A stretch of 64,000 nucleotides of DNA from Kofleriaceae bacterium (GTDB taxonomy: Bacteria > Myxococcota_A > Polyangia > Haliangiales > Haliangiaceae), in NCBI GenBank assembly GCA_020633495.1, contig JACKDR010000035.1:1-64000 (forward strand). The letters are read 5' to 3'. The notes under the pieces are model-generated. The model saw only the letters and a program-made list of their open reading frames with translations. It was not told the DNA's origin and ran no database searches. Both the position numbers and the translations under genes were made by a program. Below, in pieces: positions 20,505 to 34,666 of this stretch (positions within the stretch are counted from its first letter, which is position 1; each line of letters begins with the position of its first letter).

Positions 20505-21227
20505 ATGTCCATTGCTACCGGCACTACTGGCAAGCTCACCGTCACCGCCCGCACCCAGACCGGCAAGGGCGCCGCTCACCGCCTCCGCGCGGCGGGCGAG
20601 GTCCCCGGCGTCGTCTACGGCGCGTCCACCAGCGGTCGCATCGATCCGATGCCGATCGTCGTCAACGTCAAGGCGCTCAAGGCGGCGCTCGATCCGGTGC
20701 GCAAGCAGAACACCGTCATCGAGCTGACCATCGAGGGCGGCGACGCGACGCAGACCCTGTCGGCGCTCCTCAAGGAGTACCAGCTCGACACGATCCGGCG
20801 CGACGTCACCCACGTCGACCTGCTCGCGATCGACCCGACCAAGGCGATCGTCGCCGAGGTGCCGCTCGAGTTCGTCGGCAAGCACAAGGGCATCATCGAC
20901 GGCGCCCAGCTGCACGTCGTCATGCGCGAGGTCGAGGTTCGCTGCACCCCGGCCGCGATCCCGACCAAGCTCGAGGTCGACGTCTCGCCGCTGGGCATCG
21001 GCGACGTCCTCCACGTCTCCGACATCCAGCTGCCCGCCGGCGTCGCCTTCGTGACCGGCCTCGGCCAGGCGGTCATCACCTGCACCGCGCCGGAGGTCGA
21101 GAAGGCCACCGAGGCCGCCGCCGCGCCCGCCGAGGGTGCCGCGCCCGCCGCCGCCGCCGCGCCCGGCAAGGACGCCAAGGCCGCCGCGCCCGCCAAGGCC
21201 GCCGCGCCCGCCAAGGGCAAGAAGTAG
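20505..21227 (+). CDS. rplY: 50S ribosomal protein L25/general stress protein Ctc
   Basis: 240 residues. The N-terminal L25 domain (KGAAHRLRAAGEVPGVVYG, then the 5S-rRNA-binding fold) is followed by the CTC-type C-terminal domain (LEVDVSPLGIGDVLHVSDIQLP). A long Ala/Pro/Lys tail (about 200-240, AAAPAK units) is unusual and probably disordered. It binds 5S rRNA in the large subunit. The ATG at 20505 has GAGG upstream. Confidence 0.95.
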   Translation: MSIATGTTGKLTVTARTQTGKGAAHRLRAAGEVPGVVYGASTSGRIDPMPIVVNVKALKAALDPVRKQNTVIELTIEGGDATQTLSALLKEYQLDTIRRDVTHVDLLAIDPTKAIVAEVPLEFVGKHKGIIDGAQLHVVMREVEVRCTPAAIPTKLEVDVSPLGIGDVLHVSDIQLPAGVAFVTGLGQAVITCTAPEVEKATEAAAAPAEGAAPAAAAAPGKDAKAAAPAKAAAPAKGKK

Positions 21228-21260
21228 CGGCCCGATGGTCGGCAGGCAGGAGCACGGCGC

Positions 21261-21917
21261 ATGTGGATGGTCGTCGGCCTCGGCAACCCCGGGGCGAAGT
21301 ACGCGCGGAACCGGCACAACGTCGGGTTCCGCGTCGTCGACGAGCTGGTCCGGCGCCACGGCCTGTCCGACTGCAAGGGCGGCAAGTTCGGGGGCGACAC
21401 CACCAGCGGTGTCGTCACCACGCCCCGCGGCCGCCAGAAGGCCCTGCTGATCAAGCCGATGGAGTACATGAACCTGTCCGGCTTCGCCGTGCAGCGCGCC
21501 GCGCGCTTCCACGATGTCGCGATCGACGAGATCGTCGTGGTCCACGACGAGATCGATCTCGACTTCGGGACCGTGCGCCTCAAGCGCGGCGGCGGCCACG
21601 GCGGCCACAACGGCCTGCGCTCGATCGCCGAGCAGCTGGGCGGCGCCGACTTCCTGCGCGTCCGCTGTGGCGTCGGCAAGCCCGGTCCGCGGGCGGGCGC
21701 CGCCGACGGGGGCGCCGCCAGCGCCCGCGCCGCCGGCAACGTCGCCGCCGCCAGCGGCGACAAGAACGTCGCCGGCTGGGTGCTCGCCGACTTCCCGGCC
21801 GCCCAGGCCACCGAGGTCGACGCGATGGTCGGCCGCGCCGCCGACGGCGTCGAGGCCGTCCTGGGCCTCGGCATCGCCGCGGCCATGAACCAGTTCAACG
21901 GCAAGGCCTCCGCCTAG
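21261..21917 (+). CDS. pth: Peptidyl-tRNA hydrolase
   Basis: 218 residues. It frees tRNA from dropped-off peptidyl-tRNA. Family motifs are VGLGNPGAKYARNRHNVGF (containing Asn and the catalytic His), PMEYMNLSG, VVHDEIDL and GGGHGGHNGLRS. An Ala/Gly insert of about 28 residues (about 150-177) is longer than in E. coli and predicted to be a loop. It sits in the conserved block between rplY and rpsF. Confidence 0.96.
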   Translation: MWMVVGLGNPGAKYARNRHNVGFRVVDELVRRHGLSDCKGGKFGGDTTSGVVTTPRGRQKALLIKPMEYMNLSGFAVQRAARFHDVAIDEIVVVHDEIDLDFGTVRLKRGGGHGGHNGLRSIAEQLGGADFLRVRCGVGKPGPRAGAADGGAASARAAGNVAAASGDKNVAGWVLADFPAAQATEVDAMVGRAADGVEAVLGLGIAAAMNQFNGKASA

Positions 21918-21975
21918 CCCGCGATCCTCGCTCACGGCCTGGTCCGTGGGCTACCAACCCGAGAGGAACGACCGA

Positions 21976-22542
21976 ATGACCCGACTGCAGTCACTGCGAG
22001 ATGCGCCGAACACGTCGCGCGAGTACGAGACCACGTACATCCTGCGCCCCAACACCGCCAACGACGGCGTGGCCGAGATCAACACCCGCGTCAAGGGGAT
22101 CATCGAGGGCATGGGCGGGACGATCGTCAAGGTCGACAACTGGGGCAAGCGCCGCCTCGCCTACGAGGTCGCCAAGGAGCGCAAGGGGATCTACCTCTAC
22201 TGGCTCTACCTGGCCCAGCCCGGCGTGGTCGAGGAGATCGAGCGCAACCTGCGCATGCTCGACACCGTGATCCGCTACATGACCATCAAGGTCGACGACA
22301 ACGTCGACGTCGGCGCCCGGCCGACCGAGATCGACGACGCCGCCTACGAGCGCGCCGCGACCACCGCCGCCGACGAGGAGGACATGTTCCTCACCCGCGG
22401 CGGTGACGGCGAGGACGACGAGTTCAGCAGCGACGACGAGGACGACGTCTTCCCGGGCCGCGCCAAGCCGGCGGCCACCGAGGACAGCGCGGCCGACACC
22501 AGCGACGCCGCCAGCGACGACGCCAAGAAGGAAGAGGAGTGA
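21976..22542 (+). CDS. rpsF: 30S ribosomal protein S6
   Basis: 188 residues from the ATG at 21976, preceded by GAGAGGAA; an earlier in-frame start only adds a non-conserved decapeptide. The S6 domain (about 13-108: YETTYILRPN, WGKRRLAYEV, LDTVIRYMTIKVD) is followed by an ~80-residue acidic Asp/Glu/Ser tail. That tail is far longer than E. coli's post-translationally glutamylated end. It binds S18 on the small subunit; rpsR is 3 bases downstream. Confidence 0.95.
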   Translation: MTRLQSLRDAPNTSREYETTYILRPNTANDGVAEINTRVKGIIEGMGGTIVKVDNWGKRRLAYEVAKERKGIYLYWLYLAQPGVVEEIERNLRMLDTVIRYMTIKVDDNVDVGARPTEIDDAAYERAATTAADEEDMFLTRGGDGEDDEFSSDDEDDVFPGRAKPAATEDSAADTSDAASDDAKKEEE

Positions 22543-22545
22543 TCC

Positions 22546-22851
22546 ATGGCCCGCATCGAGAGCAAGGCCGATAGCGCCGACAACGACGACTCGGGCGACG
22601 ACCGCCGCAAGGGCGGCGGTCGGTCCGGGGGTGGCGGCCCGCGCCGCAAGGTCTGCCGCTTCTGCGCCGAGACCACCGTCCAGATCGACTACAAGAACCC
22701 GCAGCTGCTCAAGGGCTTCATCACCGATCGCGGCAAGATGGTCCCGCGCCGCATCAGCGGCACCTGCGCGCGTCACCAGCGCGCGGTGTCCCTGGCGCTG
22801 CGTCGCTCGCGCCAGCTGGCGCTGCTGCCCTTCACCGTGACCGGCGAGTAA
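22546..22851 (+). CDS. rpsR: 30S ribosomal protein S18
   Basis: 101 residues. A Gly/Arg/Asp-rich N-terminal extension (about 1-38) precedes the S18 core: KVCRFCAETTVQIDYKNPQLL, FITDRGKMVPRRISGTCARHQR, then ALRRSRQLALLPF. A KVCRFC/CARH Cys-His set suggests the zinc-binding form of S18. Confidence 0.96.
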   Translation: MARIESKADSADNDDSGDDRRKGGGRSGGGGPRRKVCRFCAETTVQIDYKNPQLLKGFITDRGKMVPRRISGTCARHQRAVSLALRRSRQLALLPFTVTGE

Positions 22852-22862
22852 GGAGGCCCGTC

Positions 22863-23318
22863 ATGCCCATGCAGGTCATCCTCACCCAGGACGTCGACAA
22901 CCTCGGCAAGGCCGGAGAGCTCGTCCACGTCAAGCCCGGCTTCGGCCGCAACTACCTGATCCCGCGCGGCTTCGCCGTCAGCGCGACGATCCACAACGTC
23001 AATCGCCTCGAGCACGAGCGCAAGGTGATCGCGTCGCGCGTCGCCAAGGAGCGCGCCGACGCCCAGTCGATCGCCGACCGCATCAACCTCATGACGCTGC
23101 AGTTCGAGCGCAACGTCGGCGAGGACGACAAGCTGTTCGGGTCGGTGTCGAACCGCGACATCGCCGAGCAGCTGGCCAAGGCCGGCGTCGAGCTCGATCA
23201 CCGCAAGATCGAGCTGGACCAGCCGGTCAAGGCGCTCGGCAAGTACGAGGTGGCGGTCCGCCTCGGCGCCAGCGTCACCGCCCAGCTCAAGTTCTGGGTG
23301 GTCGGCAAGGAGAAGTGA
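22863..23318 (+). CDS. rplI: 50S ribosomal protein L9
   Basis: 151 residues with an AAGGAGG ribosome site. Typical L9: VILTQDVDNLGKAGELVHVKPGFGRNYLIPRGFA, shown only to point at its Gly/Asn/Arg-rich N-terminal RNA-binding fold. A long helix and C-terminal domain (KLFGSVSNRDIAEQL, VAVRLGASVTAQLK) follow. It ends the ribosomal block. Confidence 0.96.
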   Translation: MPMQVILTQDVDNLGKAGELVHVKPGFGRNYLIPRGFAVSATIHNVNRLEHERKVIASRVAKERADAQSIADRINLMTLQFERNVGEDDKLFGSVSNRDIAEQLAKAGVELDHRKIELDQPVKALGKYEVAVRLGASVTAQLKFWVVGKEK

Positions 23319-23361
23319 CCGCGACGTGATCGCGGGGGCCCTCGCCCCCGCCCGCTGGCAC

Positions 23362-23395
23362 GACGCGCCGTCCTCGGACGGCGCGTCGGCGTTTT
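23362..23395 (+). terminator. Intrinsic terminator after rplI
   Basis: GACGCGCCGTC (23362-23372) and GACGGCGCGTC (23377-23387) form a perfect 11-base stem with a CTCG loop, followed closely by TTTT (23392-23395). A second GC-rich inverted stretch (gggggccctcgccccc) lies just upstream. The gap 23319-23496 otherwise holds only the start region of dnaB. Confidence 0.8.
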
Positions 23396-23496
23396 CGGCG
23401 CCCGGCGCGGCCGCCGGCCCGGCGCCGCGACTCGCGCGCGGGGCCGCGCGGGGCTGGATCGTCGTCGGACGCGCGCAGTAGGATGACGAGCTCGCC

Positions 23497-24864
<1,368 letters not shown>

Positions 24865-24920
24865 AGCCGGCGCCGGCCTCGCGAAGCGCCGCCGACCGAG
24901 GCTACACTCGGGCCCGTTCC

Positions 24921-26519
24921 ATGCCCAACCCGCCGCCTGGAAGCTCGCTGGGCCCCTACCAGATCGAGGGCGACATCGGCGCCGGCTCGATGGGCGACGT
25001 CCTGCGCGGCGTCGACCACAGCCTCAACCGGCGGGTCGCGATCAAGATCCTCAGCGAGAAGCACCGCGACAGCCCCGAGCTGCGCGCCCGCTTCGTCCGC
25101 GAGGGCCGCGCGGTCGCCGCGATCCAGCACGCCAACGTCGTCCAGGTCTTCACCACCGGGACCTACGACGAGCGGCCCTACATCGCGATGGAGTTCCTCG
25201 ACGGCACCGACCTCGGGACGATCATCGACGACCACGGCGCCCTGCCCTCGCTGGCCGCGGCCCGCGCCGTGCTCGACGCCGCCCGCGGCCTGCAGGCGGC
25301 GTCCCAGGCCGGGCTGATCCACCGCGACGTCAAGCCGTCCAACCTGGTGCGGCTGTCCGACGGCCGGGTCAAGGTCACCGACTTCGGCCTGGCCAAGCCG
25401 GTCGACCCCGGCACCGAGCCGGCGCTGACCGCGCTCGGCGTCGTCGTCGGCACGCCCGACTACATCGCGCCCGAGCAGGCCCGCGGCGAGACCATCGACG
25501 AGCGGGTCGACATCTACGCCCTGGGCGGGACGCTGTACTACCTGCTGGTCGGGACGCCGCCGTTTCGCACCGGCAAGCCGGCGGAGGACAAGTACCTCAA
25601 GGTCGTGGCCCGCCACCTGCGCCAGCCGCCGCCCGACGCCACCGCGGCGGCGCCCGGGGTCGACCGCGAGCTCGCCGACCTCGCCCGCCAGATGATGGCG
25701 AAGAAGCCGGCGGACCGGCCCGACTACGGCACGCTGATCCCCCGGCTCGAGGCCATCGTCGCGCGGCTCGGCGCCGCCGGCGCGCCCGACGCCTCGATCG
25801 TGCGCCCGATGGACAGCGCCGGGTCGAGCGGCCTGGTCGGCAAGACCCCGTTCGTCGGCGGCGACGGGCCCCGCGCCTTCCGCGACGATCCCGACGCCAG
25901 CCTCGGCAGCCTGGCCGCGGCGGTCAAGCCCCGGTTCCCGGGCTGGCTGATCGCCGTGACCGGCGTGTCGGTCCTGGTCCTCGCGGTCGGCGCGGTGGTG
26001 TTCCTGACCCGGGGCGGCGGCGCCGCCGCGCCCGACGCCGCCCCCACCGCGCCCGCCGACGCCGGCGTCGCCGCGGCCACCGTCGACGCCGCGCCGGCGC
26101 CGCCGGCCCGCCCGACCCCGCCCGCGGGCATGGTCCTGGTCGAGAAGCCCGACGGCACGCCGTGGTTCTTCGTCGACGCCGAGCCGGTGACCCACGGCGC
26201 CTACGCCAAGGTCTTCCCCAAGCAGAAGCAGCCGTCGGCCAAGCTCGACCCCCAGCCGGTGACCGGCGTCGCCTACAACTTCGCCCGCGCCTACGCCCAG
26301 GCTGCCGCCAAGCGGCTGGTGCGCGCCGACGAGTACGACGCGGCGGTCGCCACCGCCGGGGTGTCCCCGCCGGCCAAGGGCCTGTACGAGTGGGTCGACG
26401 GCAACGAGAAGGACAAGAAGACGGTGCGCGCGGTCGGCGCCAAGGCGACCCGCGCGCAGACCGGGCAGAAGGACGTCACCTTCCGGCTCGCCGCCGACCT
26501 GCCGGCGCCGGCCCCGTAG
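24921..26519 (+). CDS. Ser/Thr protein kinase with transmembrane helix and degenerate FGE-sulfatase-like domain
   Basis: 532 residues. The kinase domain (about 11-280) carries GAGSMGDV, Lys42 (VAIK), HRDVKPSN, DFGLAK and the activation-segment end APEQ, so it should be active. One transmembrane helix is at about 341-362, followed by an Ala/Pro/Asp linker. The extracellular tail (about 403-520) reads like a trimmed formylglycine-generating-enzyme fold: GMVLVEKPDG, PVTGVAYNFARAYAQAAAKRL, a DEYDAA helix and LYEWVDGN. The FGE catalytic Cys pair is not visible, so it is probably a sensor or binding domain. It is transcribed between dnaB and the nucleoside operon. Confidence 0.9.
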   Translation: MPNPPPGSSLGPYQIEGDIGAGSMGDVLRGVDHSLNRRVAIKILSEKHRDSPELRARFVREGRAVAAIQHANVVQVFTTGTYDERPYIAMEFLDGTDLGTIIDDHGALPSLAAARAVLDAARGLQAASQAGLIHRDVKPSNLVRLSDGRVKVTDFGLAKPVDPGTEPALTALGVVVGTPDYIAPEQARGETIDERVDIYALGGTLYYLLVGTPPFRTGKPAEDKYLKVVARHLRQPPPDATAAAPGVDRELADLARQMMAKKPADRPDYGTLIPRLEAIVARLGAAGAPDASIVRPMDSAGSSGLVGKTPFVGGDGPRAFRDDPDASLGSLAAAVKPRFPGWLIAVTGVSVLVLAVGAVVFLTRGGGAAAPDAAPTAPADAGVAAATVDAAPAPPARPTPPAGMVLVEKPDGTPWFFVDAEPVTHGAYAKVFPKQKQPSAKLDPQPVTGVAYNFARAYAQAAAKRLVRADEYDAAVATAGVSPPAKGLYEWVDGNEKDKKTVRAVGAKATRAQTGQKDVTFRLAADLPAPAP

Positions 26520-26596
26520 CCCGGCGGCCACGGCCCGCGTCGCGGCGCCCGCCCGACAACCCGCGCCCCGGCGCCCGGTGGTAAGGTGCCGCTCCG

Positions 26597-29737
<3,141 letters not shown>

Positions 29738-29741
<4 letters not shown>

Positions 29742-30160
29742 GCGCCGCCGACGGCCGCGACGACGACGCGGCGCTGGTGGCGCGGGCCCTGGCCGCGCGC
29801 GACCTCGCCTACGCGCCCTACTCGCACTTCCTGGTCGGCGTCGCGCTGGTCGCCGACGACGGCACCGTCTTCGACGGCGCCAACGTCGAGAACGCCAGCT
29901 ACGGCCTGTCGATCTGCGCCGAGCGCAACGCCGTGGCCCGGATGGTCCTCGCCGGCCACCGCGCGATCCGCGCGGTCTACGTCGCGACCACGACGTCGCC
30001 GCCGGCGACGCCGTGCGGCATGTGCCGCCAGACCCTGCTCGAGTTCGCGCCCGATCCGGCGGCGGTCCGCGTCGTCGCGGTCAACCCCGCCGGCGAGCGC
30101 GCCGAGTGGACGCTGGCGGCGCTGATCCCGGCCGGCTTCACCGGCGCGCAGCTCGGCTAG
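29738..30160 (+). CDS. cdd: Cytidine deaminase
   Basis: 140 residues, the homotetrameric size class. It deaminates cytidine and deoxycytidine to uridine forms for deoA. Zinc site: CAERNA and PCGMC, with the proton-shuttling Glu in CAE. YAPYSHFLVGVALV and NVENASYG line the nucleoside pocket. Its TAG stop lies inside the CTAG that flanks the MITE-like insertion downstream. It is the last gene of the salvage operon. Confidence 0.95.
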
Positions 30161-30443
30161 GAGCGTGTACCCGATAGCCGCCCGGGCCGGGACGGCATCG
30201 TCCGCGGCCGGGTAGCGCGCGCGGACCGGGGCGGCCGACGGCGAGTACCGCAGCGGGCCCGCGCCACCACGCGACGGCGTCACCGCCCGCACCCGCCTCA
30301 CCGCCCGCGCTCTCGTCACCGCGAGGACGGTCCGAGCCGGAGGTCGCCCCCCGCGCTCGCGGCAGGACCCGGGCCGGCGGCTCGCGGTCTCCCCACCGCT
30401 CGCGCAGGCGGGTATCCGCGACACGCTGCTTGCACGCTCCTAG
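30157..30443. mobile_element. MITE-like insertion flanked by CTAG repeats
   Basis: GCTAGGAGCGTG (30156-30167) and CACGCTCCTAGC (30433-30444) are a perfect 12-base inverted pair bounding about 280 bases. Read as an insertion, the element runs from 30161 to 30439 with GAGCGTG ends and CTAG target duplications on both sides. CTAG is a target type used by IS5-group elements (recalled). The interior is non-coding in every frame I can judge: only Arg/Gly/Pro-rich open frames. It fills most of the gap between cdd and the amidohydrolase gene; the remaining 30444-30497 holds that gene's leader. Confidence 0.55.
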
Positions 30444-30497
30444 CGAAGCGCCGCGCCCCGCGGCGCCACGCGCCGCACGGTGTACGCTCGGCTGGAT

Positions 30498-31823
30498 ATG
30501 TCCGAGGTCATCTTCCGGGGCGGCACGATCCTCACGGTCGCCGGCTCGCACGTGCTCACCGGCGACGTCGCCTGCCGCGACGGCGTCATCGTCCACGTCG
30601 GCGGCGAGTACACGCCGCAGGCGCGCGACTACGACGTCCTCGACTGCGAGGGCTGCGTGATCATGCCGGGCCTGGTCCAGGCCCACGTCCACACCTGCCA
30701 GACCCTGGCCCGCGGCCGCGCCGACGACCTCGAGCTGCTCGACTGGCTGCGCAAGGTGGTGTGGCCCTACGAGGCCGCGCTCGACGCCCCGGCGATGGCG
30801 GCGGCGGCGCGGCTGGCGTGCGCCGAGCTGCTGCTCGGCGGCACCACCGCGGTCCTCGACATGGGCACGGTCCATCACACCGACGAGGTCTTCGCCGCCG
30901 CCGAGCACAGCGGCCTGCGCGCGACGATCGGCAAGGCGATGATGGATCACCGCGACGACGCCATCCCGGCGGGCCTGCGCGAGTCGACGACCGCGTCGCT
31001 GGCCGAGTCGGATCGCCTGGCCGAGCGCTGGCACGGCGCCGCCGACGGCCGGCTGCGCTACGCCTACGCGCCGCGGTTCGCGCTGTCGTGCACCGACGAC
31101 CTGCTGCGCGAGGTCGGGACCCGCGCCCGCGACAAGGCGCTGCGGATCCACACCCACTCCAGCGAGAACCGCGCCGAGATCGCCGCGGTGCGCGAGCGGT
31201 TCGGCAAGGACAACGTCGTCTACCTGCACGACACCGGGCTGACCGGCGACCACGTCACGCTGGCGCACTGCATCCACCTCACCGACGAGGAGCGCGCGAT
31301 CCTGGCCGCCACCGGCACCCACGTCGCGCACTGCCCGAGCTCGAACCTGAAGCTGGCGTCGGGCGTCGCGCTGGTGCCGGAGCTGCGGGACGCCGGCGTC
31401 CCGGTCGCGATCGGCGCCGACGGCGCGCCGTGCAACAACAACCTCGACGGCTTCCTCGAGATGCGGCTGGCCGCGATCCTCCACAAGCCGCGGGTCGGGC
31501 CCCGCGCGCTGCCGGCGTCGGAGGTGCTGCGGATGGCCACCCTCGGCGGCGCCGCCGCGATCGGCCTCGCCGATCAGATCGGGACCCTCGAGGTCGGCAA
31601 GCGCGGCGACGTCGTCGCGGTCGCGATCGACGGCGCCCACGTCGCGCCGACCGCGAACCCGTACTCGGCGGTGGTCTACGCGTGCCGGGCCAGCGACGTC
31701 CGCCACGTCGCCGTCGACGGCGCCGTGAAGGTGCGGGACCGGCGGCTGCTGACGCTCGACGTCGCCGACGTCGTGCGCGAGGGCCGCAAGGCGGCCAGCC
31801 GCATCTTCGCCGCGATGGGCTGA
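30498..31823 (+). CDS. Amidohydrolase, adenosine/5'-deoxyadenosine/SAH deaminase-like
   Basis: 441 residues. A TIM-barrel metal-dependent deaminase of the TrzF/AtzA/MtaD group. VMPGLVQAHVHTCQTL is the first metal motif. THSSEN and LAHCIHLTDEE carry further His residues. HCPSSNLKLASG and IGADGAPCNNNLD contain the metal Asp. It resembles enzymes that deaminate S-adenosylhomocysteine, methylthioadenosine or 5'-deoxyadenosine. Position beside a nucleoside-salvage operon agrees, but the substrate is inferred. MSEV at 30498 is preferred over the upstream in-frame start. Confidence 0.87.
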   Translation: MSEVIFRGGTILTVAGSHVLTGDVACRDGVIVHVGGEYTPQARDYDVLDCEGCVIMPGLVQAHVHTCQTLARGRADDLELLDWLRKVVWPYEAALDAPAMAAAARLACAELLLGGTTAVLDMGTVHHTDEVFAAAEHSGLRATIGKAMMDHRDDAIPAGLRESTTASLAESDRLAERWHGAADGRLRYAYAPRFALSCTDDLLREVGTRARDKALRIHTHSSENRAEIAAVRERFGKDNVVYLHDTGLTGDHVTLAHCIHLTDEERAILAATGTHVAHCPSSNLKLASGVALVPELRDAGVPVAIGADGAPCNNNLDGFLEMRLAAILHKPRVGPRALPASEVLRMATLGGAAAIGLADQIGTLEVGKRGDVVAVAIDGAHVAPTANPYSAVVYACRASDVRHVAVDGAVKVRDRRLLTLDVADVVREGRKAASRIFAAMG

Positions 31824-31956
31824 GGCCGCGGCCGGCGCCCGCCGCGGGACGGACCCGATGCGCGCACGGCGCGCCCAACGGGCCAGGATCACAGGCGCGC
31901 GACGGCGGCGGGATTTCGGCGCGAGGCTCCCGGCGTCCTGGAGTATGGTTGGACCA

Positions 31957-32853
<897 letters not shown>

Positions 32854-32988
32854 CCGCGGCGGCCGCGGCGCACCGCCGGCAACCTGCGGCAGCTTCCGGC
32901 AGCGCCCGGCGACGCGCTCGTGTCGGCGGCCGCGACGGCCAAGCTGCCGCTACCGGCGCGCGTCGTCGCCGCGCCACGTGACCTCCCC

Positions 32989-33927
32989 GTGTCCGCCCCG
33001 ATCGAGCTCACCGGCCTGCACAAGCGCTTCGGCGACGTCCGCGCCCTCGACGGCCTGGATCTCACGGTCCGCCGCGGCACGGTGTGCGCGATCCTCGGCC
33101 ACAACGGCGCCGGCAAGACCACGACGCTGCGGACCCTGCTGGGGCTGGTCCGGCCCGACGCCGGCACGGTCCGCGTCCTCGGCGACGATCCGCTGCGCGA
33201 CGGCCGGCGGGTCCGCGCCCGCGTCGGCGTCGTCCTCGATCGCGACGGCCTCTACGAGCGCCTCTCGGCCGAGGCCAACCTCGACTACCACGCCCGCCTG
33301 CACGGCCTGACCGGGCGCCGCCGCCGCGCCGCGGTCGAGGCCGGCCTGCGCCGGTTCGGGCTGTGGCAGCGTCGCCGCGAGCGCATCGCGGGCTGGTCGA
33401 CCGGCCAGCGCAAGCAGCTCGCGCTGGCCCGCGCCCTGCTGCACGAGCCGGAGCTGCTGCTGCTCGACGAGCCGTTCGCCGGGCTCGATCCAGTGGCCGC
33501 GACCGAGGTCCGGGCGCTGCTGGCCGGCCTCGCCCGCGACGGCGACCGCACCGTGGTCCTGACCACCCACGACCTCGCCCACGTCGAGCGCGCCTGCGAC
33601 CACGTCGTCGTCGCCGAGCGCGGCCGGGTCCTGGCCCAGGGCTCGCTCGGCGAGCTGCGAGCCCAGGCCGACGAGCTGACCGTGCTGGTCCGCGGCGCTG
33701 GCCTCACCGACGCGCTGCTCGACCGTCTCCGCGACGACGGCGTCGTGCTCGACCACGTGCGCATCGACGACGGCGTCCGCGTCCGCTGCCCGGCGACCGG
33801 GCGGCCGCGGCTGGCCGCCGCGCTGGTCGGCGCCGGGGTCGCGCTCGAGGAGCTGCGCCCCTGCGGCGCGTCGCTCGAGGACCTGTTCCTGGCCCTGGTC
33901 GCGGGTCGTGACGCGGAGGCCGCGTGA
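32989..33927 (+). CDS. ABC-2 type transporter ATP-binding protein
   Basis: About 312 residues from the GTG at 32989; a GTG at 32920 would add 23 non-conserved residues. Walker A GHNGAGKTT, signature WSTGQRKQLALARAL (a variant of LSGGQ), Walker B LLLLDEPFAGLD and the switch His in LTTHDL are all present. It belongs to the group that powers ABC-2 exporters. The permease start overlaps its stop (GTGA). The cargo is unknown. Confidence 0.9.
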   Translation: MSAPIELTGLHKRFGDVRALDGLDLTVRRGTVCAILGHNGAGKTTTLRTLLGLVRPDAGTVRVLGDDPLRDGRRVRARVGVVLDRDGLYERLSAEANLDYHARLHGLTGRRRRAAVEAGLRRFGLWQRRRERIAGWSTGQRKQLALARALLHEPELLLLDEPFAGLDPVAATEVRALLAGLARDGDRTVVLTTHDLAHVERACDHVVVAERGRVLAQGSLGELRAQADELTVLVRGAGLTDALLDRLRDDGVVLDHVRIDDGVRVRCPATGRPRLAAALVGAGVALEELRPCGASLEDLFLALVAGRDAEAA

Positions 33928-34646
33928 CCGACGTCGTCACCGTGCTGCGCAAGGAGCTGGCCGAGCTGTTCGGCGATCGCCACTCGGTCTACGGCGCGAT
34001 GATCCAGACCGCGATCCTGGTCGCGCTGTGCGGCGTCGTCGTGCCCCTGGACCGACCGACGGTGTGGCGCGACGCCGGCGCGGTCGCGATGCTCTACGGC
34101 GTCTTTCCCGCGGTGCTGGCCGCGACGTTCGCCGCCGACGCGTTCGCCGGCGAGCGCGAGCGGCGCACCCTCGAGACCGTGCTGGCGACGCCGATCGCGG
34201 CGCGCAGCCTGTTCCTCGGCAAGCTGGCGGCGGCGGTCGCGCTGGCCCTGCTGGGCGCCCTCGTCGCGATGACCACCGGCGCGATCAGCGCCACCGCCGC
34301 GGCCGGCGCGCTGCCGCCGGCGCTCACCGCGCGCCACGCCGCGATGATCCTCCTCGGCGCCACCGGCTACGCGACGCTGACCGCGGTGCTGGCGACCCAG
34401 ATCTCGATGCGGGTCGCGGTCGCGCGCACCGCGCAGCAGGCGGCGTCGATGCTGTCGATCGCGATCACCGCGGGCCTGGCGTTGGTGCTGCGGCGCCTGC
34501 ACGTCGACCTCGACTGGGACACGCTGCCGCGCGTCGCCGGCGCCATGGTCGCGCTCGGCGCCGCGCTGGTCGTCGGCGGCGACGGCGGCTTCCGCCGCCA
34601 TCGCATCTTCGATCCCGACGGCCCGCCGCCGCCGCCGCCCGGCTGA
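33924..34646 (+). CDS. ABC-2 type transporter permease
   Basis: 240 residues with about six hydrophobic segments. The cytosolic stretch AFAGERERRTLETVLATPIAARSLFLGK is hallmark ABC-2 permease sequence (ERERRTLE); only its key residues matter here. It pairs with the ATPase directly upstream, to which it is translationally coupled. Similar pairs export lipids, polysaccharides, antibiotics or Na+ (NatAB-type). The end is Pro-rich. Confidence 0.88.
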   Translation: MTDVVTVLRKELAELFGDRHSVYGAMIQTAILVALCGVVVPLDRPTVWRDAGAVAMLYGVFPAVLAATFAADAFAGERERRTLETVLATPIAARSLFLGKLAAAVALALLGALVAMTTGAISATAAAGALPPALTARHAAMILLGATGYATLTAVLATQISMRVAVARTAQQAASMLSIAITAGLALVLRRLHVDLDWDTLPRVAGAMVALGAALVVGGDGGFRRHRIFDPDGPPPPPPG

Positions 34647-34666
34647 CGGCGGCTAGCCGCGGCCAA

